Made by a program: the position numbers and the translations under genes. This document shows, in pieces, positions 20,676 through 30,292 of a DNA stretch of 40,299 nucleotides. This DNA comes from Betaproteobacteria bacterium HGW-Betaproteobacteria-14 (GTDB lineage Bacteria; Pseudomonadota; Gammaproteobacteria; Burkholderiales; Rhodocyclaceae). The stretch is taken from the NCBI GenBank assembly GCA_002840845.1, contig PHCS01000019.1:1-40299 (forward strand), read 5' to 3'. The notes beneath the pieces are model-generated. The model ran no database searches and was not told the DNA's origin. It saw nothing but the letters and a program-made list of their open reading frames with translations. How positions within the stretch are numbered: position 1 is the first letter of the stretch; every line of letters begins with the position of its first letter.

Positions 20676-21887
20676 TCAGACTGCTTTCCGCCTGCCTTCC
20701 AGGACAAACCAGGCATAAGCGCTTGCCTGCATGAGGAACATCACGCCGAAGGAAGTGCGATAGGCGGTGGCTGCTTCGAGACCCAATGCAAGCAGGCCGC
20801 CCACGACCAGGCCGATGCCCCATTGCAGGCCGAAGGCGCCGACGAAGGCAAGCAAATTGAGCGCAGTCGTGACGCGTCCCGAGAGCGCAGGGGGAAACAT
20901 CGCGGCCAGCAACGCGTAGGCCAGCGTGCCGGTGCTGACGAACAGCGCGAAGCCGGCCCACAGCGGCAGCGTCGGGCCGAGGCCGAGGATGATGACGGCT
21001 TCGCAGGCGAGCGCCAGGGCGCTGCCGCCCGAGAGCAGCATGATCGGCTGGATGCCGGCGCGCGCCAGGCGCGTCGCCAATGTGGCGACGCCCAGGTTGC
21101 AGGCAAGCATGGCCAGGCCCATGGCCAGCAGGTGTTCGGCGGCGACGGCGCGCGAGGCGCCGGACACGTTCATCAGCCAGGGCACGGCCCACAGGCCCTG
21201 CAGCGCCATGAAGGCGCCGGGAAAGAGCGCCATCTGCGGCGCAAAACGCCAGAAGCGGCGATCACGGAAGATTTCCAAGACGCTCGACAACTGTTCCTTC
21301 AGGCTGTCGGCCTGGACTGACGCGTCCTGCGCCGGCAGTGAGAAGAATATGAAAGCGGCGGCGGCAAGGGCGGCCACGGCCAGCACGATGAAAGCGCCGC
21401 GCCAGCCCAGGATCGGCAATGCGAGCTCGAGCGGCACGCTTGCGGTCAATGCGCCGAGCCCGCCTGCCGCCATGATGGCGCCGGTGAGCGAGGCCTGTTT
21501 TTCCAGCGGGAACCACTGCAGGAAGCCCTTGAAGGATGCCATCAGGCAGGCCGACACGCCCAGACCGATGAGGCCGCGGGCGAGGGCCAGTTCGGTCAGG
21601 TCGCGGCCGAGTGCAAACAGCCCGGCGCCGGCCGCGGCAATCAGCAGCAGGCCCGCCTCGACCTTGCGCGGCCCGTAGCGGTCGAGCAGGATGCCGAGCG
21701 GAATCTGGAAGGCGCCGAACACCAGCAGATAGGTGCTGGTAAGCAGGCCGAGGTCGGCCGGCGAAAGCGCCAGCTCGTTCGACAGCACCGGCGCGATGAC
21801 GGCATTGGCATTGCGCAGGAAATACGACAGGTAATAGCCGACCGCGAAGGGCAGGAAGACGCGCAGCCAGAGGTTCATGCTAGCCAT
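20676..21887 (-). CDS. Major facilitator superfamily transporter
   Basis: A 403-residue carrier with about twelve hydrophobic segments. The loop between helices 2 and 3 carries GILLDRYGPRKVEAGLLL, the family signature, after FLRNANAVIAPVLSNELALS. It has no binding-site feature I can tie to a substrate. The ATG at 21887 overlaps the end of the MOSC gene by 8 nt. A second in-frame ATG at 21878 is an alternative. It is the last gene of a carbonic anhydrase-MOSC-MFS operon and converges on priA. Confidence 0.85.
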   Translation of the reverse strand: MASMNLWLRVFLPFAVGYYLSYFLRNANAVIAPVLSNELALSPADLGLLTSTYLLVFGAFQIPLGILLDRYGPRKVEAGLLLIAAAGAGLFALGRDLTELALARGLIGLGVSACLMASFKGFLQWFPLEKQASLTGAIMAAGGLGALTASVPLELALPILGWRGAFIVLAVAALAAAAFIFFSLPAQDASVQADSLKEQLSSVLEIFRDRRFWRFAPQMALFPGAFMALQGLWAVPWLMNVSGASRAVAAEHLLAMGLAMLACNLGVATLATRLARAGIQPIMLLSGGSALALACEAVIILGLGPTLPLWAGFALFVSTGTLAYALLAAMFPPALSGRVTTALNLLAFVGAFGLQWGIGLVVGGLLALGLEAATAYRTSFGVMFLMQASAYAWFVLEGRRKAV

Positions 21888-22530
21888 TCTGACGCAGCCA
21901 TTCGAGGCGCCCGCGCAGTTTATCCGCCCAGCCCTCCGACAGGCCCGGCGTCCAGGCGAGGCGCGAAAGTTCCTCGGCGTCCGGGCGATGGCTGCGCGTC
22001 ACCTGCCACAGGCGGTGCAGCGTGACCGGATCCGGATTGCGCTCGAGCAGTTCGAACGGGTCGCCGGCGGCGATGGTGCCGCTGTCTATGACACGGCAGT
22101 ACCAGCCTGTGATGCCGCGCTCGGCGACGAGCTGCAGCGCATTCTCCAGGCCATAACGGGCGTTGATCTTCCAGCAGGGGCTGCGCGGTTGCGTCACCTG
22201 CACGCGGGCCGCGCCGATGCGGAAGATGTCGCCGACGCAGACGTTGTCCTCCGTCCAGCCGGTGGTCGACACGTTCTCGCCGATGCTGCCGGGCACGAAT
22301 GCCTCGGTTCCCGCCGGAAAGGCCGCACGCAGCACTGCATAGTGCTCGGCGGGATAGTGGTGCAGCGCCTTGTCCGGCCCGCCGTGCACGCGGCGGTCTG
22401 CCTGCGCGTCGCCGACCAACCCGAGCGGGCCGAGCAGAACGGGGCCCGCAACGGCCTGCTTGACGATGCCCGAGGGGTGTCCTTCCGGCGGCAGCGGCCG
22501 CACGTTGCCTATGAAGACGGCGCCGATCAT
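21880..22530 (-). CDS. MOSC-domain protein, YiiM-like
   Basis: A 216-residue protein that matches E. coli YiiM in start, spacing and length. It begins MIGAVFIGNVRPLPPEGHPS, then VHGGPDKALHHYPAEHY, GENVSTTGWTEDNVCVGDIF and VTQPRSPCWKIN with the conserved MOSC cysteine. MOSC domains handle the molybdenum cofactor. YiiM gives resistance to N-hydroxylated purines such as 6-hydroxylaminopurine by reducing them. The start is set at 22530, where the ATG overlaps the carbonic anhydrase stop (ATGA), and not at the longer open frame upstream. The C-terminal part (about residues 160-216) is the 3-alpha domain. Confidence 0.88.
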   Translation of the reverse strand: MIGAVFIGNVRPLPPEGHPSGIVKQAVAGPVLLGPLGLVGDAQADRRVHGGPDKALHHYPAEHYAVLRAAFPAGTEAFVPGSIGENVSTTGWTEDNVCVGDIFRIGAARVQVTQPRSPCWKINARYGLENALQLVAERGITGWYCRVIDSGTIAAGDPFELLERNPDPVTLHRLWQVTRSHRPDAEELSRLAWTPGLSEGWADKLRGRLEWLRQNG

Positions 22531-23171
22531 GTAGCGGCAAATTTTTCGAGTGATGCGGCCAGCTTGGCCTCGATGGCATCGAGCGCGCTGATCGAGATGC
22601 CGAGATCGCGCAGCCGCCCGTCGGAGAGGCCGTAGATCCAGCCATGCACTGCGATCGGCTGGCCACGCTCCCAGGCATCTCTCAGGATGGTGGTGCGGGC
22701 GACGTTGACGACCTGCTCGATGACATTCAGTTCGCACAGGCAGTCGAGCCCGGCATCATCGCTCAGCGGCGCCAGCAGGGCAGCGTGCTTGTCGCGCACG
22801 TCCTGGATGTGGCGCAGCCAGTTGTCGATGAGGCCGAGGCGGTCGCCGAACAGCGCCGCGCGCACGCCGCCGCAACCATAGTGGCCGCAGACGATGATGT
22901 GCTTCACTTTCAGCACGTCGACGGCGAACTGCATCACGGAGAGGCAGTTGAGATCGGTGTGCACCACCACGTTGGCGACATTGCGGTGGACGAAGACTTC
23001 GCCTGGCGCCAGCCCGGTGATCTGGTTGGCCGGCACGCGACTGTCCGAGCAGCCGATCCACAGGTATTCCGGATTCTGCAGGTGGACCAGCTTGTCGAAG
23101 AAGGCCGGCTCCTGGGCGAGCATTTTCTCTGCCCAGGCACGGTTGTTCTCGAAGAGATGATTCAGCGTCAT
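22527..23171 (-). CDS. can: Beta-class carbonic anhydrase
   Basis: A 214-residue zinc enzyme that interconverts CO2 and bicarbonate. Zinc ligands are C41 in WIGCSDSRVPAN, H97 and C100 in VCGHYGCGGVRAA, with the D43/R45 dyad next to C41. All sit one residue from the E. coli Can positions. The start at 23171 gives MTLNHLFENNRAW, matching relatives. A -10 box (TAGAAT, 23184-23179) lies 7 nt upstream, so the mRNA is probably leaderless. It shares a 38-bp divergent promoter region with the DUF1840 gene and overlaps the MOSC gene downstream by 4 nt. Confidence 0.95.
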   Translation of the reverse strand: MTLNHLFENNRAWAEKMLAQEPAFFDKLVHLQNPEYLWIGCSDSRVPANQITGLAPGEVFVHRNVANVVVHTDLNCLSVMQFAVDVLKVKHIIVCGHYGCGGVRAALFGDRLGLIDNWLRHIQDVRDKHAALLAPLSDDAGLDCLCELNVIEQVVNVARTTILRDAWERGQPIAVHGWIYGLSDGRLRDLGISISALDAIEAKLAASLEKFAAT

Positions 23172-23178
23172 GGGGTGG

Positions 23179-23201
23179 ATTCTATCAGCGGGCCGTATAA
23201 T
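23179..23201. promoter_or_regulatory. Compact divergent promoter for can and the DUF1840 gene
   Basis: Two -10 boxes stand back to back with 11 bp between them. TAGAAT on the minus strand (23184-23179, with an extended TG motif just upstream) serves can, and TATAAT on the plus strand (23196-23201) serves the DUF1840 gene. Each is 7-8 nt from its ATG. The whole region between the start codons is 38 bp. Neither has a recognisable -35 box. Confidence 0.6.
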
Positions 23202-23209
23202 CCTCACCC

Positions 23210-23539
23210 ATGCTGATCATCTTCAAATCCAAGGCCGCCGGCGACGTCATGATGTTCGGCGATGTCGCCATGACCCTGATGAAAATCATGGGCAAGGCGG
23301 CCACCGAAAGGGGCATCGTCACCGTCGAACAGCTGCCCGATGCCATTGCCCGGCTGAAAGCCGCCGTGGCGCAGGACAAGGCCGAACGTCCGGCCGTCGA
23401 CCACGACGAGCGCGTCTACGAGAAGACACCCGAGGGCGGCAAGCGCGAGGCCGTCAGCCTGGCGCGCCGCGCCGTGCCCCTCATCGAGCTGCTGGAATAT
23501 TCCCTGAAGGAAAACGAACCGGTGGTCTGGGGCGTGTAG
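23210..23539 (+). CDS. DUF1840 protein
   Basis: A 109-residue cytoplasmic protein of the DUF1840 family, common in betaproteobacteria and without known function. It begins MLIIFKSKAAGDVMMFGDVA, the family hallmark, followed by a helical stretch (about residues 20-60) and the C-terminal AVPLIELLEYSLKENEPVVWGV. The consensus TATAAT lies 8 nt before the ATG. The stop TAG is provided by the left end of the palindromic element at 23536-23628. No partner can be inferred beyond the shared promoter with can. Confidence 0.88.
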   Translation: MLIIFKSKAAGDVMMFGDVAMTLMKIMGKAATERGIVTVEQLPDAIARLKAAVAQDKAERPAVDHDERVYEKTPEGGKREAVSLARRAVPLIELLEYSLKENEPVVWGV

Positions 23540-23624
23540 GTCGGGTTTCAGCCCGATGACCGCAAGAAATCCCCCGTGGGACTGCCGCGGTTGACCGGCG
23601 TTTCCTGTCGGCCTGAAGGTTGAC

Positions 23625-23628
<4 letters not shown>
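23536..23628. repeat. REP-like palindromic element between convergent genes
   Basis: A 93-bp imperfect inverted repeat. The left end GTAGGTCGGGTTTCAGCCCG is matched by the reverse complement of the right end (GTAGGTCAACCTTCAGGCCG), with 7 perfect terminal bases. Inside are further arms: ACCGC (23560) with GCGGT (23587), and TCCC with GGGA around a CCGT loop. It forms the whole gap between the DUF1840 and metH genes. The TAG in each GTAGGTC end is the stop codon of the adjoining gene. It may act as a two-way terminator. Confidence 0.6.
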
Positions 23629-27305
<3,677 letters not shown>

Positions 27306-27340
27306 GGCAATATCGTGTAAAAAAATACAAGACGCGGCCG

Positions 27341-27379
27341 AAAACAAAAAACCCGCTCGTCTGTGGGGCGAACGGGTTT
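27341..27379 (-). terminator. Intrinsic terminator in the metH leader
   Basis: On the minus strand AAACCCGTTCG (27379-27369) pairs with CGAGCGGGTTT (27359-27349) to form an 11-bp stem with one G-T pair and a 9-nt loop. The run TTTTTT starts within the 3' arm (27351-27346) and is followed by G and four more T. It lies between the SAM-II-like aptamer and the metH start, so it is probably the expression platform of the riboswitch. Confidence 0.85.
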
Positions 27380-27380
27380 G

Positions 27381-27437
27381 CGCTCGCTTTAGCGGAATTT
27401 GGTTCGCGCCCCGCAAGCTGATCTCAAATCGGCGCGA
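27381..27437 (-). promoter_or_regulatory. SAM-II (SAM-alpha) riboswitch, predicted
   Basis: The minus-strand RNA reads P1 5' arm CGCGCC (27436-27431), then GAUUUG, a loop ending GCUUGC, the P1 3' arm GGCGCG (27410-27405), an A-rich strand with AAA, and CCGCUAAAGCG. The order P1-GAUUU...UUGC-P1'-AAA-GCUAAA is the conserved core of SAM-II. GCGG (27414-27411) can pair with CCGC (27395-27392) to close the H-type pseudoknot. SAM binding should lower metH expression through the terminator just downstream. The predicted transcription start falls at the first base pairs of P1. Outer GGTT/AACC pairing may extend the stem. Class recall is by motif only. Confidence 0.82.
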
Positions 27438-27442
27438 GGCGA

Positions 27443-27471
27443 ACCTTAACTCCGCCGTGAAAGGCTGTCAA
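27443..27471 (-). promoter_or_regulatory. Predicted metH promoter inside the lipoprotein gene
   Basis: A consensus -35 box TTGACA (27471-27466) and a -10 box TAAGGT (27448-27443) are separated by 17 bp on the minus strand. The -35 lies in the last codons of the lipoprotein gene and the -10 starts at its TAA stop. The predicted start near 27436 coincides with the 5' arm of the riboswitch. Confidence 0.6.
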
Positions 27472-27982
27472 ATACGCTGCGGCTGAAGTCGGGGCCGCTG
27501 GCCTTGTAGAACACGCTGCGGTCAGTGCGCAACAGACGTCCGTCAGCGCCGAAGTAGGCGTTGAAGTGCACGGTTTTTTCCGTGGTGTCCTCGATGCGCC
27601 AGGACCAGACCTCCTCTTCCGGCTTGAGCGCGAAGCGCAGTTTTTCCTCTGGTCCGCCGAGGAGTCGGCGCGTCTCGTCCTGCGTCAGGCCCGGCACGAC
27701 ACGGCGGAGGTTCTCCTCGCTGAAGGCCTGGCGGATCTCGCGCACCCTGCCATCGGGCCCCACGGCAATCATGTAGCAGAAGGTGCCGCTCGGCTGGCCG
27801 GAAAACTCGAGCAGCCTGCCGCCGTCGGGCTCCGCCCAGACCATGTCGGGGGCACCCAGCCGCGCCCGCAATTCCGCCTCGGTGGTGCGGCCCGCCGCAA
27901 AACCACTTGTGCCGAGATGGGTACAGCCGACACCGCCAAGCAGGAGGAGGGCGGAAAAAAATGTAGTGATCAGGTTGCGCAC
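27446..27982 (-). CDS. Small outer-membrane-type lipoprotein, BamE/SmpA-like fold suspected
   Basis: A 178-residue lipoprotein. The signal peptide [17 protein letters not shown] carries a lipobox, with C20 as the lipidation site and Thr-His next, so sorting to the outer membrane is expected. The mature part has a repeated pattern: [19 protein letters not shown] and [19 protein letters not shown], each followed by a strand with a tryptophan ([14 protein letters not shown] and [12 protein letters not shown]). This two-repeat shape resembles SmpA/OmlA (BamE-like) domains. The start is GTG, since no ATG precedes the signal peptide in frame. It ends 9 nt before the metH riboswitch and contains its promoter. 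Its role is not known. Confidence 0.82.
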   Translation of the reverse strand: MRNLITTFFSALLLLGGVGCTHLGTSGFAAGRTTEAELRARLGAPDMVWAEPDGGRLLEFSGQPSGTFCYMIAVGPDGRVREIRQAFSEENLRRVVPGLTQDETRRLLGGPEEKLRFALKPEEEVWSWRIEDTTEKTVHFNAYFGADGRLLRTDRSVFYKASGPDFSRSVFDSLSRRS

Positions 27983-28010
27983 AGTCCGTTTCCAGTCAGG
28001 TAAGAGCCTC

Positions 28011-28039
28011 AGTCTATTCCCGCTTCAAGGCGGCATCAA
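28011..28039 (-). promoter_or_regulatory. Predicted promoter of the lipoprotein gene
   Basis: TTGATG (28039-28034) and TAGACT (28016-28011) on the minus strand with a 17-bp spacer. The predicted start is near 28004, leaving a leader of about 22 nt before the GTG start. Confidence 0.5.
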
Positions 28040-28059
28040 ATCCGCCGGTATTCCGCTGC

Positions 28060-28068
28060 TGCTATACT
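28060..28068 (+). promoter_or_regulatory. Extended -10 promoter of the rhodanese gene
   Basis: TATACT (28063-28068) is preceded by TG one base upstream, an extended -10 pattern. No good -35 box is present. A clear ribosome site AGGAGAA (28081-28087) follows, 5 nt before the ATG. Confidence 0.5.
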
Positions 28069-28092
28069 CAAAACGCACCCAGGAGAACCGCC

Positions 28093-28479
28093 ATGAAACA
28101 CCTCGAACCCAAGGCCGCCCATCAGTTTCTGCTCGATAACCCGACTGCCCTGTTCATCGACTGCCGCAGCGAGATGGAGTTTCTCTTCGTCGGCCATCCG
28201 GTCGGCGCCATGATGATCCCCTGGAACGACGGCCCGGACTGGGACATCAACCCGCACTTCGTCGCCCATGTGAAGAAGGCGGCGAGCGTTGATCGCCCCA
28301 TTGTGCTCATCTGCCGCAGCGGCAACCGCTCGGTGTCCGCCGGGCAGGCCCTGGAGCAGGCCGGCTTCACCCAGGTATACAACGTGCTGCAAGGTTTCGA
28401 GGGTGAACTGGACGACCACCACCGCCGCGGCACCAAGGCCGGCTGGCGTTTCGAGGGATTGCCCTGGGAACAGTGTTGA
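28093..28479 (+). CDS. Rhodanese-like sulfurtransferase
   Basis: A 128-residue single-domain rhodanese. The active-site loop CRSGNRS holds the catalytic cysteine C74, which carries the persulfide. FIDCRSEMEFLFVGHPVGA and YNVLQGFEGELDD are other family blocks. There is no signal peptide, so it acts in the cytoplasm. The gene has its own promoter and a good ribosome site, and overlaps the next gene (thioredoxin-like) by 7 nt. The pair followed by an MFS carrier suggests sulfur or thiol handling, but the acceptor of the sulfur is unknown. Confidence 0.9.
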   Translation: MKHLEPKAAHQFLLDNPTALFIDCRSEMEFLFVGHPVGAMMIPWNDGPDWDINPHFVAHVKKAASVDRPIVLICRSGNRSVSAGQALEQAGFTQVYNVLQGFEGELDDHHRRGTKAGWRFEGLPWEQC

Positions 28480-29012
28480 GCGCAGTGGAGCCGGCGTCGC
28501 CTTCGCGGCGGCGCTTCGGCTTGCCTTGGGAAGTCTGGGCCTTTCTGTTGATTTTTGTCGCCATCCAGTTCTGGCAGTCGCGCGAGATGCAGGGCGGGAC
28601 GATGCCGCCGCTGTCAGGGCAGCTGGCCGATGGTCGCCAGACCAGCCTCGAAGCGATGCTGCACGAGGCCGGCGGCAAGCCCTTGCTGCTGTATGTCTGG
28701 TCCAGCTCCTGCCCGATCTGCCGTGCCGAGGAAGGGACGATTGCCGCACTCGCGGAGGACTGGCCGGTGATGACGCTGGCCATGCAGTCGGGCGATGTCG
28801 ACACCGTTGCGAAGTTCATGCGGGAGCGTGGCCTGGCTTATCCGGCGTTGGTGGATATGCGCGGCGAGATCGCCTGGTCGCTGGGCGTGCGCGCCACGCC
28901 GGCCTGGTTCGTCGTCGATCGAGGCGGCGCCATTCGTTTCGCGGGCGTCGGCTACACGACTGGTTGGGGCCTGCGCGCCCGACTGTGGTGGGCGCGGGCT
29001 TTCGCGTCATGA
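28473..29012 (+). CDS. Membrane-anchored thioredoxin-like protein (ScsD/TlpA type)
   Basis: A 179-residue protein with one N-terminal membrane anchor (VWAFLLIFVAIQFW, about residues 21-34) and a thioredoxin fold facing the periplasm. The redox motif is C80-P-I-C83 in YVWSSSCPICRAEE, and the cis-proline loop is RATPAWFVVDRGG. The ending YTTGWGLRARLWWA is typical of proteins annotated as protein disulfide oxidoreductase (ScsD-like). The start is GTG at 28473, seven bases before the rhodanese gene ends, with TTG at 28476 as the alternative. Its stop overlaps the MFS start as ATGA. It probably oxidises or reduces exported cysteine proteins; the direction cannot be told from sequence. Confidence 0.85.
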   Translation: MLSAVEPASPSRRRFGLPWEVWAFLLIFVAIQFWQSREMQGGTMPPLSGQLADGRQTSLEAMLHEAGGKPLLLYVWSSSCPICRAEEGTIAALAEDWPVMTLAMQSGDVDTVAKFMRERGLAYPALVDMRGEIAWSLGVRATPAWFVVDRGGAIRFAGVGYTTGWGLRARLWWARAFAS

Positions 29013-30292
29013 GCGAAAGAGGCTATCCGCCCGCCCGGCTAGCCTGGTTTGTCTGGGGCCTGGGCGCCCTGCTCTACCTCATCGGTTTCTATCAGCGCGT
29101 TGCGCCGGCGGTCATCACCGACCAATTGATGACGGACTTCGCCATCGGTGCGGCGGCGCTGGGCAATCTCTCGGCGTTCTATTTCTATTCCTACGTGGCG
29201 ATGCAGATCCCGACGGGCGTCATCGCCGACCGCTGGGGCCCGCGCCGCCTGCTGACGCTCGGCGCCGGTGTGGCGGCACTGGGCACGCTGCTGTTCGCGC
29301 TGGCGCCGAACCTTTGGTGGGCCAGCGCCGGCCGCCTGCTCATCGGCGGCTCGGTGGCGGTGGCCTTCGTCTCCATGCTCAAGCTGGCCAGCCACTGGTT
29401 CACGCCGCGACAGTTCACGCTGGCTTCGGGCATGGCACTGTTCGTCGGCATCGTCGGCGGCGTCTTCGCCGGCGTGCCGCTGCGACTGCTGGTGGAGGCC
29501 TTCGGCTGGCGGCCGGTGATGGGGGTCACGGCGGCGGTCACGGCCCTGCTCTGCGCCGCCATCTGGCTGCGCGTGCGCGACGACCCGGCCGAAGCCGGTT
29601 ACGCCAGCCACTTCAGCGGCACGCACGGCGAGACTGCGCACGGCTCGATCTGGCATGGCTTGAAGGAAGTGATGTCGTACCGCAATTCCTGGCTGCTGAT
29701 GATCACGCCGGGCGGGGTGGCCGGCGCGGTGATGACCTTCGCCGGGCTGTGGGGCGTGCCCTGGCTGATGCAGGTGTACGGACTCAGCGCGCGCGAAGCG
29801 GCGGCCATCGCCTCGGCGCAACTGGTGGCCTGGGCGCTCGGCGGTCCGCTGCTCGGCACCTGGTCGGAGCGCATCGGCCGGCGCAAGCCGCTGTACGTCG
29901 CCACCAGCGCCCTGGCCCTGCTCGGCTGGGGCGCCGTGATTTATCTTCCGGCGCTGCCCCTGCCCCTGCTGATCGGGTTGCTCATGCTGCTGGGCTTCGT
30001 TTCGGGCAGCATCATCATCGGCTTCGCCTATGCCAAGGAATCGGTGCCCCTGCGGCTGACCGGCACGTCGTCGGGCGTGGTCAACATGGGCACCATGATG
30101 GGCGTCATGATCCTGCAACCGGCGGTGGGCTGGATGCTCGACCGCCACTGGAGCGGCGCGGCGGTCAATGGCGTGCGTGTCTACGATGCCGCGGCCTGGC
30201 AGGCCGGCTTCGCGCTGGTGTTCGCCTGGGTGGTGGTTTCGCTGGCGTGCATCGCGCTGACGCGCGAGACGCACTGCCGGCAGCTGGCCTAG
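29009..30292 (+). CDS. Major facilitator superfamily transporter
   Basis: A 427-residue carrier with about twelve membrane segments. The signature GVIADRWGPRRLLTLGAG lies in the loop between helices 2 and 3, and TWSERIGRRKPLYVATS in the matching loop of the second half. The start FVWGLGALLYLIGFYQRVAP is like the phthalate/hexuronate-type carriers. The substrate is not known. The ATG overlaps the thioredoxin-like gene by 4 nt. Its TAG stop shares the palindrome CTAG (30289-30292) with the stop of putA, so the two convergent genes overlap by 4 bp. Confidence 0.85.
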   Translation: MSERGYPPARLAWFVWGLGALLYLIGFYQRVAPAVITDQLMTDFAIGAAALGNLSAFYFYSYVAMQIPTGVIADRWGPRRLLTLGAGVAALGTLLFALAPNLWWASAGRLLIGGSVAVAFVSMLKLASHWFTPRQFTLASGMALFVGIVGGVFAGVPLRLLVEAFGWRPVMGVTAAVTALLCAAIWLRVRDDPAEAGYASHFSGTHGETAHGSIWHGLKEVMSYRNSWLLMITPGGVAGAVMTFAGLWGVPWLMQVYGLSAREAAAIASAQLVAWALGGPLLGTWSERIGRRKPLYVATSALALLGWGAVIYLPALPLPLLIGLLMLLGFVSGSIIIGFAYAKESVPLRLTGTSSGVVNMGTMMGVMILQPAVGWMLDRHWSGAAVNGVRVYDAAAWQAGFALVFAWVVVSLACIALTRETHCRQLA

